33,852 nt of DNA. It comes from Candidatus Buchananbacteria bacterium. GTDB lineage: Bacteria > Patescibacteriota > Patescibacteriia > 2-01-FULL-39-33. The notes below the pieces were generated by a model, which was not told where the DNA came from, searched no databases, and was given only the letters and a program-made list of their open reading frames with translations. Location: NCBI GenBank assembly GCA_903888345.1, contig CAISTG010000003.1:1-33852 (forward strand). The letters run 5' to 3'. Made by a program: the position numbers and the translations under genes. Below are positions 19,001-26,066 of this stretch, one piece after another; positions within the stretch are counted from its first letter, which is position 1, and each line of letters opens with the position of its first letter.

Positions 19001-22000
19001 ACCGGAGCTTCAATGTTATCAGTCGCTGCTAACGGTAATGTTGGTATTGGGACGACCACTCCGGTTTACCCATTGGATATTTTTAACAATTATGGCGGTG
19101 GTACCGGATTAAATATCAGATCGAGTGATAATAATTATCGACCAGGCATTAGACAAGAAGCGATCCGACCGACTCCAGCTGGCGTGGCGTATAATCTTTT
19201 TGAATCTTACATTGGCAATGACTCCAGACTGTTGACTCGCTCAGGAGCCATTGGAACTTATGGCGAGGCTCTCTCATATCCCATAACTTCAACCGTCTAC
19301 TATATGTATTTGGGTGCGGAAGCAACTGCTGCTTATAACAACAATACTTTGCGACTTTATCCCGACAAACGCGCGTATTTTGATGGTAATGTGGGAGTTG
19401 GAGCGCTTTCTCCACTAGCAAAATTGGAAGTGGATGCAGATGCCTCGGGTATTGGTCAAATAATCAAAGCTAATGCAACCACGCCCGGTAATTTGATGGA
19501 ATTTAGGAATAGCTCAGGCGCGTTGCTTTCAAGAATTAATGCAGATGGTACATTTAATTTGAATGCTGGTAGCGTTGTAATTGGTTCTAATGATATTAAA
19601 ACTTATTACCTAAATAATCCTGCTGGCACTACGCCTATTAATTTAAACGTCAATGGTAATATCGGGATTGGCACCACAACGCCACTGGCTACTCTTACCG
19701 TTCAAGCAACCTCCGGAGCTTCGGCACTTAATATCGCTTCATCAACTGGCGCTTCGATGCTTACTGTCGCCGCGAATGGTTTTGTCGGCATTGGAACTAG
19801 CTCACCAACGGTCGCTTTGGAAGTTTCGGGTGCAATTAAGGTTAGCGGCAGTGCCGATATCTCGTATTTGTTCTCGCCTTCCAGTGGAGCGACAAAAATC
19901 GGTCAGATTCATCAAAGTGGTGATAATCTCATAATTGCTGCTGCTGGTGTGGGTAATATTGCGCTCTTCAGTTTGGGTGCCCCAGTGCAGTCGTTCGTCT
20001 TAAACTCCAGTGGCTATCTTGGTTTGGGAAATTCCAATCCAACGCAAAGATTGAGCGTTAATGGTAATATAAACATCAATTCTACCTCAAGCTATATGTT
20101 TAATGGTGTTAATTTAGCCAATGCTTCTACGACATTGGGTAATTTTTTCTTTGGTAACGCTGGTAATTTGTCAGTTATGACGGGTGTGGATAACTTAGGT
20201 TTCGGCTCTACCACTTTGGCAGTTGCTACTTCCGGTTATGGCAACTTAGCATTTGGCAATAGTGCGCTTGATGTTTTGACTTCTGGCTATAGCAACATCG
20301 CCATCGGCACCTCTTCTTTGACCGCTTTGACGACTGGGTATAATAATATTGCGCTAGGCAATTGGTCTGGTGGCAATTTGACGACTGGTTATAACAATAT
20401 TCTGATCGGTCATGGACTTTTGACGGTGGCGTCAACGACGAGTAATTCACTCAATATTGGTAATCTGATTTCTGGCGATTTGGCGCTGGGCAGTATTGGG
20501 TTAGGTTCAACCAATTTCGCCAATGGTACGACTACTGTTTATAATGACTTCGTGGTGGGTAACGGCGCCTTGATGTTTGCCTCCTCAACCGGGCTCACGA
20601 CCATCGATAATATCGAGCTCGGGGCAACATCATTCCCAACCGATGCCGGTGCTGTTTCTTGGATTGATATGCCACTTACCTCATCAACAGCGAGTGGTGT
20701 GCCGGTTTATTACACTGCTAATTTGGCGGGAAATGCAATTTTGTCGGTGACTGGCGTGTCTAATGGCGCGGGTGATTTGTTGAGTTATGGTATTGGTATT
20801 GGAACTACCACGGCTCCGGCTACTTTGACGGTGCAGGCGACCACGAGTATGGCGGCATTAAATGTTGTTTCTTCGACTGGCGCTTCGATGTTTGCGATTG
20901 CTGGTAATGGTAATGTAGGAATTGGAACTAGTACTCCGAGTTATGGCTTTGATATCTATTCTAATCTTAGCGCCACAATGCGAATTAAATCAGGCAACAG
21001 TCGTGGCGATGCTCTTATTTATTTGGATCGAGATGCGCAAGCCGTCGCCTATGATAGTGCGGGTATTATCTACCAGTCTAATGGATCAACTAACTGGTTC
21101 TCTGGTATTCCTTATAACAGCGGAGCACCAACCTCGCAATTTGTCATTGGTAGCGATAATACGCTGGCTAATTCCAAGTTTACTATTTTGTCTAATGGTA
21201 ATGTCGGCATCGGCACTTCTACACCATTACAACGATTAGATGTTAATGGGAGTATTGCCATTGAGGGTAGTAATAGCATTATTTTTGGCAATGGCGTTAA
21301 CGGCGATTGGTCTTTTGCTGCTCAAAATTCTAATGTCGTGTGGCAACCAACTAGCAATTCTGTGGCTCGTACTTTGGCGATTAAAAATAGCGGTGGAGGA
21401 GTTGCGTTTGGTTTTTATCCTAATGGCACCCATCCAAGTTTTGATTTGGTCGCCGGCAGTTATATCTATTCAGATACCAATGCGACGAGCGCGATACAGT
21501 TCACTAATTCAGATAATAGCGCCGTCTTAATGAATTTTGATACGGTTAATAACCGAATTGGTATCGGTACATCGACCGCCACGGCCACGTTAACGGTACA
21601 AGCCACCTCTAGCATTTCTGCCTTGAGCGTTGTTTCTTCATCCGGGGCGTCAATGTTTACTATAGCGGGTAATGGTAATGTGGGGATTGGGACGACAAGT
21701 ACTCAGTATTTGTTTGATGTGGCTAAGGGAACAAGTGCGACTGCTCGTTTCTGGGATCAGACTGCGGGCACAGGAGCCACCCGTGTTGTAATAAAAGGCG
21801 GTGCTGCGGATACTATTGCATCTACTCTTTTGGCAATTGATGGATTTGCGGGAACTGGGCATATCAATTTTTCAGCAGATGCTAACGGAGGACAAGCCGT
21901 ATTTGCTGATAATGCTAATGGTCCAGGATTAAAACTGGGCGATGGGGGTGTTACTGTAAAAAGTAGTGGCTTTTTAGTTTTTACGACAGGGGACACTAAT

Positions 22001-25000
22001 GCTGCAACTGACTTACAATTAACGCGTAGTGCCGCAAATACTCTCAAGATATCCTCGGACGGAGCGGCAGGATTAGCCAATATTGTCGTTAATGGTAACG
22101 TCGGTATCGGCACCACGACTCCGGCACAAAAACTTGATGTCGCTGGCAACATTCAAGTCAATGGCACCTCGAGCTATATGATTAATGGTGTTAGCTTGGC
22201 GTTTGGCTCCACCACGCTGAGCAGTTATTTCTTTGGTGAGGCAGGTAATAATACCATGTTGGCGTCGGCAATTCAAAATACTGGCGTCGGTTATCAAGCG
22301 CTTTCAAAAGTAACAAGCGGTAACAACAATACGGCTATGGGGTATATGGCCTTAACAAATAATACGACTGGAGCAAATAACGCGGCCTTTGGTTTGCAGG
22401 CTCTTTCGGCCAATATTAATGGAAGGCAAAATACAGCCATTGGGTTTGCGGCTTTAAGTGCTAATACTAGTGGTATCAACAATACTGCCAATGGCTTTTA
22501 TTCGCTGACCACTAATACCACTGGCGGTTATAATACTGCCTTAGGCTATAAGTCATTATTAAGTAATTCGACTGGAACAAGTAGTGTGGCGCTTGGTGTT
22601 AGTGCTGGCCAATATGAACTTGGATCCAATGCTTTTTATGTAAATAATATCGATCAAGGGAATACTGCCAGCGACAAGGCTTTTTCGTTGTTATATGGCA
22701 AATTCTCTGGTGTCGCCACTTCGACGGCGGGTCAGTTCTTGACGGTTAATGGTCAATTGAATGTGAATACGACCACGATGGGCTCGACGTTTAATATTCT
22801 AGCGAATGCTGTGGGTGGCCGAGAAGGCGTGATGAAGGCGATGCTTAGTGACTCCGGCAGTGATTCGTTCATAATTGGAAATGGTACAAGCGATAATAAT
22901 ATTTTTGCTCCGACTTTTGCTGGTTATGTTGACTCCAGTAATGCGAAATGGTCTTTGAATTTTGCTGGAATGACTAACGCAACGCAAGATGCTAGTGACT
23001 CTTCGAGTTATGGTTTAGTGAGATTTAATGCCCATCGAACCGATAGTGCAGTTGATCCGTTAAATGGCAATTTAACCTCCATTGTAAACAGAAAACTCTT
23101 CACTTGGGAAAATAACTCTAACGTCTTAATGACGATGTCGTCTAATGGTAATGTCGGTATCGGCACCACCACTCCAATTTCAACTCTTTCTGTTAAAGGC
23201 ACCGCAGGAACGAATCCTTTCACTGTTGCTTCATCCAGTAACGCGTCAATGTTTACGGTGTTGCAGAATGGCAATGTGGGAATTGGTACGGCGAGTCCAG
23301 GTTATGCTTTAACTATAAATCAAATGACAAGTGGTAATAGTCTTATACCGGCGTTAGGTGTTAACGATACTAGGCAATTTGGAATGTTTAACTCCGCCAG
23401 TGTTGGCAGTGTTCCTTTATATGGTTTAATTGGCGGAGTATTGGGGAGTGGGAGCACTTATTTCCAAAGCCAAAGAGTAGATGGTACGGCTACAGCTTAT
23501 AACATATTGCTCCAACCAAGCGGTGGAAATGTCGGTATCGGTACCACCACCCCGCAAGGAAAGTTGCATGTTTATTCAAATGTCGCGGCAGACACAACTT
23601 CTTTATTTGAAAATGCGTATAGTGGCAACGGGTCTTATCTGACGGTTAAAGCCAATAGCGATTATGCCTCGGTCAATATCTTGGGTAATAATGGAAATTG
23701 GGCTTTTGGTAAATTTGGCGGAACCAATCAGTTTTCAATTTATGATTTAACCAACAGCCACACTCCTTTTGCGATCAAAAATGGCGCTCCGGAAAATTCA
23801 TTCTACATGACGGCTACCGGAAAAGTTGGCTTAGGCACTTATTTGGCTCAAAATACTTTGGACGTTGTTGGTAATGTTGCCATCGGAAGTTATGCGGGGA
23901 CGAATGCCGGACCGTCAAACGGCCTGATAGTTAGTGGTAGCGTCGGGCTTGGCACCACTAGTCCGCAGTCGATTCTTCATCTCTATGGATCAACTGTTAA
24001 GCCACGATTGGAACGCTCAGTCAGCTCGGGTGCCACCGTTTTGGACTTCTGGCCGTCAGGAACTTTGAGCCAATCAAATTCGGTCTGGAGCTTTGGTATG
24101 ATTGAAAATAATAGTAATTTCTCGGTTAATCAATGGACTGGCTCTCAAACGATGCAACGCCTGTTGGTCGATACCAACGGCAACGTTGGTATTGGCACCA
24201 CCACTCCGACCGGCGCACTACATGTGGTTGCTTCCTCTTCATCCGGTGTTTCAACTAACTTCCCAGGTGGAAATATGGCCATCTTTGAATCCGAGCGTCC
24301 TGGCACGGCTGGTAATTCCTATGGCATTCAAGTCGGCAAATGGGGGACATACGCGGTCTATATGGGTATTAACAAAAATACTGCTAGTGGCGCTATTCCT
24401 GCAAATGCTGCCTATATGGGAACCTATAGTAAAACTTATCCGTTGGTGTTGGGTCAAAATATTGGCAGTGGCGATGCAGCCACCGCTGATTTGACTATTG
24501 ATAACGGAAAAATTGGTGTTGGAACTACCTCACCCATCTCCACTTTCTCTGTCAAAGGTTCTGTTGGGGTAAATCCTTTTACTATTGCTTCCTCTTCAAA
24601 CGATACACTGTTGACTGTTTTGCAAAGTGGCAATGTGGGGATTGGGACGGCGACGCCTGGATCTAAATTAGAAGTTGCTGGCAATGTTACAATTACTGGC
24701 GGCACCTTGGTTTTGCCAAATATGGCGCTTGATGAGGCAGGTGGTTCTAGTTTATCGCAGATTAGAGCGCGTAATTCATTGCCTTTGGCTTTTAATACGA
24801 ACAACACTGTTCAGGCAGTTATTACTGTCGCTGGTAGCTTTGGCATCGGCACCACCACACCTTCCGCCAAACTTCAGATTACGGGTACGGCTGGAGCCAG
24901 TGATTTATTTGCGATTTCATCTTCTACTAATGACCGTATGTTATCCGTTAACAGCGATGGTAATCTGACGATTAATGCACTTAATGTCAATGGCGCGGTC

Positions 25001-25945
25001 TATTCCAATAACGGCGTGCTGACCAATGTCAATCCATCATCGCAAGCTTACAAAAATAATATCACTGAAACGAATTTAAACACTGACGCTTTGCTTGGCT
25101 TGCAGGTTAAGTCATACAATTGGAATAATAATGGACAAGCGGACTTTGGTTTGATTGCGGAAGATGTAAAATCAGCCTTGCCCGAGCTCTATCTGGAAAG
25201 TAATGGCACCAAGGGTTATCGCGCCGATCATTTGCCATTCTACTTATTACAGATTGCCCAAAAGCAGGCGAGTGAAATCAAAGTTTTGTCTGAGCAAATT
25301 TCTAGCTTCAATTCTTCCACCCCATTAGCAGTAACTGATAATTCTGGCAGCAGCTTCTCGACGTTGGCTGTTCAGTCATCGGCAAATTTCTATGGCACGA
25401 TTACGGTTAAGGGTGTGGCTGGGTTTGAATCTAAGGTTGTGTTTAATCAAGATATCGAAGTTAAGGGCAAGATTTATGCTTCTGCCGATCAGGCGGGTAC
25501 GGCCACAATTACTGCCAACGGTACTTCTACGGAAGTTGTTTTCGCGCAAGTATATGAAGTGGTGCCGAAGGTGACCGCACAAGCGCAAATTAATCCCAAA
25601 GCGTTCTATTGGATTTCTGATAAAACAACCAAAGGTTTCCGTATTAATATTGATGGCCAGGCAGCCACTGACACCCCGTTCGATTGGATTGTCTTAGCGG
25701 TTAAGTCCGATCCTAATGTTGCTGCGACAACTCCAGTGACCGAGACGCCAGCGCCGGAAGTTGTGACCGAACAGCCGAGTGAGCCGAATCCGACAGTTTT
25801 GGGAGAGTATGAAGCGTCATCGACGTCAGAGGTTATTACTGAGCCAGTAGTGCCAGCAGTGGCGCCGGTGGTGGAGGCGGCGTCTGAGGTTTTGGGCTCA
25901 GATTCCGGATCAAGCCTGCCTACCGGACAGGCAGGTCCGGAATGA
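13031..25945 (+). CDS. Giant secreted fibre/adhesin-like protein (4304 aa) with V-G-I-G-T repeats, YadA-head-like blocks and C-terminal Peptidase_S74-type intramolecular chaperone domain
   Basis: Signal peptide ending SVVQAAE; N-terminal PTIIGYQGRL domain; about 40 (N/Y/F)(V/I)G(I/V)GT(T/S)(T/S)P units; AKQN-like SSQAYKNNITETNLNTDALLGLQVKSYNWNNNGQADFGLIAEDVKSALPELYLESNGTKGYRADHLPFYLLQIAQ. Confidence 0.9.
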   Translation: MFSLHKKRKSNILSKFGVLFIIALVFFVSNFISVVQAAEVPTIIGYQGRLADADGNLLGGAGTNYHFKISFWTSPTVGVGTKVWPTGAPSDYTTMVRHGLFNINIGDTANGYPDALDYNFSNNSNVYLQVEVSTDGSSFETVSPRQAVASAPFALVAGSVSGSGASTMGSLQVNGNSTTTGSSYLGNLAGLANQYISQWSDLANFLPASFSSSSADLWASTKDFTSNILGVLGINHGGTGTSTAPGVGQVLVGNASGGYDFVAASSLSAAILNTNNTWTGTNNFNATTTFAGNVGIGVADPGTFKLNVNGAIRTSNNYFYVGATSPWLGFVTDGGSALPIKSGSLAIGNNYSSAVAPANGLYVQGNIGIGTTTPLAKLVVQGTSTTPLLSINTSSSASALFVASNGYVGVGTTTPGAMLDIYSSDPAKYLLNLTGDSTAHGLGLTFLDISSAGSSRNWAFGASIAGGYGWDFMRSTSKGGNPTTLAMRIDNNGNLGIGPSFVTGAASKLSVTGNASFGTNFYNVAAPADGMIIEGNVGIGTAAPSTKLEVRGGTLINGVTAGTETYLQFRNSSTPVALLGTDASISAGAVADVGLYVYGNNNFDFWTNATRRLRITGSGNVGIGTTTPTQKLDVVGNININSTSSYMLNGVNVVYGSTTLYNYFFGAAGNTSMTGIENIAVGVNSFTGNTSGSWNTANGVNALHLNTTGNYNTAMGNIALNGVNSGSNNTGIGYQALSKITDVNNNTALGYQAGRFWADGATALATTSQSVYIGSGAMGYNNSDVNSIVIGYQAKGIGANSVVLGNDSILNTALKGSVGIGTTTPAAPLHLAVTGAPMMQWDRSGTQIGLMTAANNDMNFIANTNLRLGAGNIGSQVSLLANGNFGIGSTNPAYILDVVGPAASYGQARIKTQTTGWATRLFLDSGTLSSSITYYDNVSGMEFKTNGSTKLVVMDSGRVGIGSSSPQSLLTVQGTSTNSLVSIMTSSSVSAIFVDANGYVGVGTASPTYPLDIRGYGSGVSQLHFNSGTGDDGGYIRSNGGSNLNISGGAAYSSGWRAKSTEAAIINTNGYSPGDMVFFTNTGLTVGNVFSPTPRLYIAPTGNVGIGTTSPGSMLTVQAVAGTSPLNIASSTGASMLYIASNGFVGVGTVSPATNLDVVGSGSVSTNWTVAGNLYNNSLRPYYDSALNLGGNSIGGVNILTSNIRRLSVDNSGLVGIGTTSPSATLAVMGTSSLPSINPFVVASSSGATMFAVAANGNVGIGTSTPGAALDVMGPMWVGDNRTGSGFYKFTGTGGANYIQSGLVPVSGSAAPLYFTSINNGNTWMTLSNVGNLGIGTTSPAARLAVTGSASDNTKAFIVAGSTDIPKFWVSGNGTLGTYIDAQTNFTTVQRNPGLLGFLGNSNDYFMNYDTANLRVIIGNGGLASSTLTVTGNASIGTGYATTSAPTNGLIVQGNVGIGTASPSQMLQVGDTLTSGSRQIFITDSGTGLRLSNGSGSGAYIQSAGTNVNLEFRAGNSNNMNYVFSSTGNVGIGTSTPQVKLDVVASDSGNTPIFSTNYNGAGGMLALRANGTMASPTALLANDLIGGMLVRGYNGSGFTSASNGGVYIYAGENWTGSNNGTYMTFATTQNGGSRTEKLRVTGDGYIGIGTSTPTVLLDVGSDQKGTVANLTGGASGANILTFNRTNGLNASAGINLGNGRLNFSLGVYSPTNSVLGAYYGDPGSGNMAQILAGADLGSNTSVGVPGMFRGTNAGTSGTDISGGDLYLASGKGNGIGSPSNIYFQTPNIGVSGTTQQSYSTKLTILGTGNVGIGTTTPASTLMVQGTSGVSALNIASPTGSSMFTVLANGNVGVGTANPGYASYSPVFQVGGSSDSNYTSIYANNSNSAYGSFFQQSEVSGATLFFGTYGSTNAGSSIFGVARPQNSFMTATYGLAIGTNGANANLTLGTAGSARVTILNTGNVGIGTTTPLATLTVQATSGASALNIASSTGASMLSVAANGNVGIGTTTPVYPLDIFNNYGGGTGLNIRSSDNNYRPGIRQEAIRPTPAGVAYNLFESYIGNDSRLLTRSGAIGTYGEALSYPITSTVYYMYLGAEATAAYNNNTLRLYPDKRAYFDGNVGVGALSPLAKLEVDADASGIGQIIKANATTPGNLMEFRNSSGALLSRINADGTFNLNAGSVVIGSNDIKTYYLNNPAGTTPINLNVNGNIGIGTTTPLATLTVQATSGASALNIASSTGASMLTVAANGFVGIGTSSPTVALEVSGAIKVSGSADISYLFSPSSGATKIGQIHQSGDNLIIAAAGVGNIALFSLGAPVQSFVLNSSGYLGLGNSNPTQRLSVNGNININSTSSYMFNGVNLANASTTLGNFFFGNAGNLSVMTGVDNLGFGSTTLAVATSGYGNLAFGNSALDVLTSGYSNIAIGTSSLTALTTGYNNIALGNWSGGNLTTGYNNILIGHGLLTVASTTSNSLNIGNLISGDLALGSIGLGSTNFANGTTTVYNDFVVGNGALMFASSTGLTTIDNIELGATSFPTDAGAVSWIDMPLTSSTASGVPVYYTANLAGNAILSVTGVSNGAGDLLSYGIGIGTTTAPATLTVQATTSMAALNVVSSTGASMFAIAGNGNVGIGTSTPSYGFDIYSNLSATMRIKSGNSRGDALIYLDRDAQAVAYDSAGIIYQSNGSTNWFSGIPYNSGAPTSQFVIGSDNTLANSKFTILSNGNVGIGTSTPLQRLDVNGSIAIEGSNSIIFGNGVNGDWSFAAQNSNVVWQPTSNSVARTLAIKNSGGGVAFGFYPNGTHPSFDLVAGSYIYSDTNATSAIQFTNSDNSAVLMNFDTVNNRIGIGTSTATATLTVQATSSISALSVVSSSGASMFTIAGNGNVGIGTTSTQYLFDVAKGTSATARFWDQTAGTGATRVVIKGGAADTIASTLLAIDGFAGTGHINFSADANGGQAVFADNANGPGLKLGDGGVTVKSSGFLVFTTGDTNAATDLQLTRSAANTLKISSDGAAGLANIVVNGNVGIGTTTPAQKLDVAGNIQVNGTSSYMINGVSLAFGSTTLSSYFFGEAGNNTMLASAIQNTGVGYQALSKVTSGNNNTAMGYMALTNNTTGANNAAFGLQALSANINGRQNTAIGFAALSANTSGINNTANGFYSLTTNTTGGYNTALGYKSLLSNSTGTSSVALGVSAGQYELGSNAFYVNNIDQGNTASDKAFSLLYGKFSGVATSTAGQFLTVNGQLNVNTTTMGSTFNILANAVGGREGVMKAMLSDSGSDSFIIGNGTSDNNIFAPTFAGYVDSSNAKWSLNFAGMTNATQDASDSSSYGLVRFNAHRTDSAVDPLNGNLTSIVNRKLFTWENNSNVLMTMSSNGNVGIGTTTPISTLSVKGTAGTNPFTVASSSNASMFTVLQNGNVGIGTASPGYALTINQMTSGNSLIPALGVNDTRQFGMFNSASVGSVPLYGLIGGVLGSGSTYFQSQRVDGTATAYNILLQPSGGNVGIGTTTPQGKLHVYSNVAADTTSLFENAYSGNGSYLTVKANSDYASVNILGNNGNWAFGKFGGTNQFSIYDLTNSHTPFAIKNGAPENSFYMTATGKVGLGTYLAQNTLDVVGNVAIGSYAGTNAGPSNGLIVSGSVGLGTTSPQSILHLYGSTVKPRLERSVSSGATVLDFWPSGTLSQSNSVWSFGMIENNSNFSVNQWTGSQTMQRLLVDTNGNVGIGTTTPTGALHVVASSSSGVSTNFPGGNMAIFESERPGTAGNSYGIQVGKWGTYAVYMGINKNTASGAIPANAAYMGTYSKTYPLVLGQNIGSGDAATADLTIDNGKIGVGTTSPISTFSVKGSVGVNPFTIASSSNDTLLTVLQSGNVGIGTATPGSKLEVAGNVTITGGTLVLPNMALDEAGGSSLSQIRARNSLPLAFNTNNTVQAVITVAGSFGIGTTTPSAKLQITGTAGASDLFAISSSTNDRMLSVNSDGNLTINALNVNGAVYSNNGVLTNVNPSSQAYKNNITETNLNTDALLGLQVKSYNWNNNGQADFGLIAEDVKSALPELYLESNGTKGYRADHLPFYLLQIAQKQASEIKVLSEQISSFNSSTPLAVTDNSGSSFSTLAVQSSANFYGTITVKGVAGFESKVVFNQDIEVKGKIYASADQAGTATITANGTSTEVVFAQVYEVVPKVTAQAQINPKAFYWISDKTTKGFRINIDGQAATDTPFDWIVLAVKSDPNVAATTPVTETPAPEVVTEQPSEPNPTVLGEYEASSTSEVITEPVVPAVAPVVEAASEVLGSDSGSSLPTGQAGPE
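14950..15460 (+). other. YadA-head-like repeat block 1
   Basis: STSSYMLNGVN...NTAMGNIALN...NNTGIGYQALSKI...NNTALGYQAG. Confidence 0.6.
20080..20500 (+). other. YadA-head-like repeat block 2
   Basis: STSSYMFNGVN...SGYGNLAFGNSALDVLTSGYSNIAIGTSSLTALTTGYNNIALGNWSGGNLTTGYNNILIG. Confidence 0.6.
22160..22660 (+). other. YadA-head-like repeat block 3
   Basis: TSSYMINGVS...NTGVGYQALSKVTSGNNNTAMGYMALTNNTTGANNAAFGLQALSANINGRQNTAIGFAALS. Confidence 0.6.
25037..25300 (+). other. Peptidase_S74-type intramolecular chaperone domain
   Basis: SSQAYKNNI with Ser4003/Lys4008 spaced as in S-x4-K motif; GLIAEDVKSALPEL; YRADHLPFYLLQIAQKQASEI. Confidence 0.8.
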
Positions 25946-25946
25946 C
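25894..25946. repeat. Family A half-element inside the 3' end of the giant CDS, interrupted by a second palindrome
   Basis: gggctcagattccggatcaag as in copy 1, then cctgcctaccggacaggcagg, then tccggaatgac. Confidence 0.85.
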
Positions 25947-25967
25947 ACAACAAAGGGTCAGAAGAAC

Positions 25968-26032
25968 GTCATCCTGAACTTGTGAAGGATCTCGTGGTAT
26001 CTAGGTGGGATCCTTCGTTAACTCAGGATGAC
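25968..26032. repeat. 65-bp palindromic element, family B copy 1
   Basis: gtcatcctgaacttgtgaaggatctcgtggtatctaggtgggatccttcgttaactcaggatgac; outer and inner inverted arms. Confidence 0.9.
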
Positions 26033-26066
26033 GACTAATTTCCTTGTTCGCGAACTAATATAAACT

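Noticed and set aside
13031-25945. Giant gene as part of a prophage tail module because of the S74 domain
   Set aside because: No capsid, terminase, portal, baseplate or tail genes nearby; protein has a Sec-type signal peptide and sits among surface proteins.
13161-25953. Numerous 60-130 aa ORFs in other frames of the giant gene, e.g. 21757-22152 minus and 24102-24494 plus
   Set aside because: They are shadow frames of the repetitive GIGT coding sequence; repeated peptides such as VVPIPTLP are antisense of VGIGTT, with no start signals or family resemblance.
26046-26055. Perfect palindrome GTTCGCGAAC before the second LamG gene as an operator
   Set aside because: Single short occurrence noticed; too little evidence for a regulator site.
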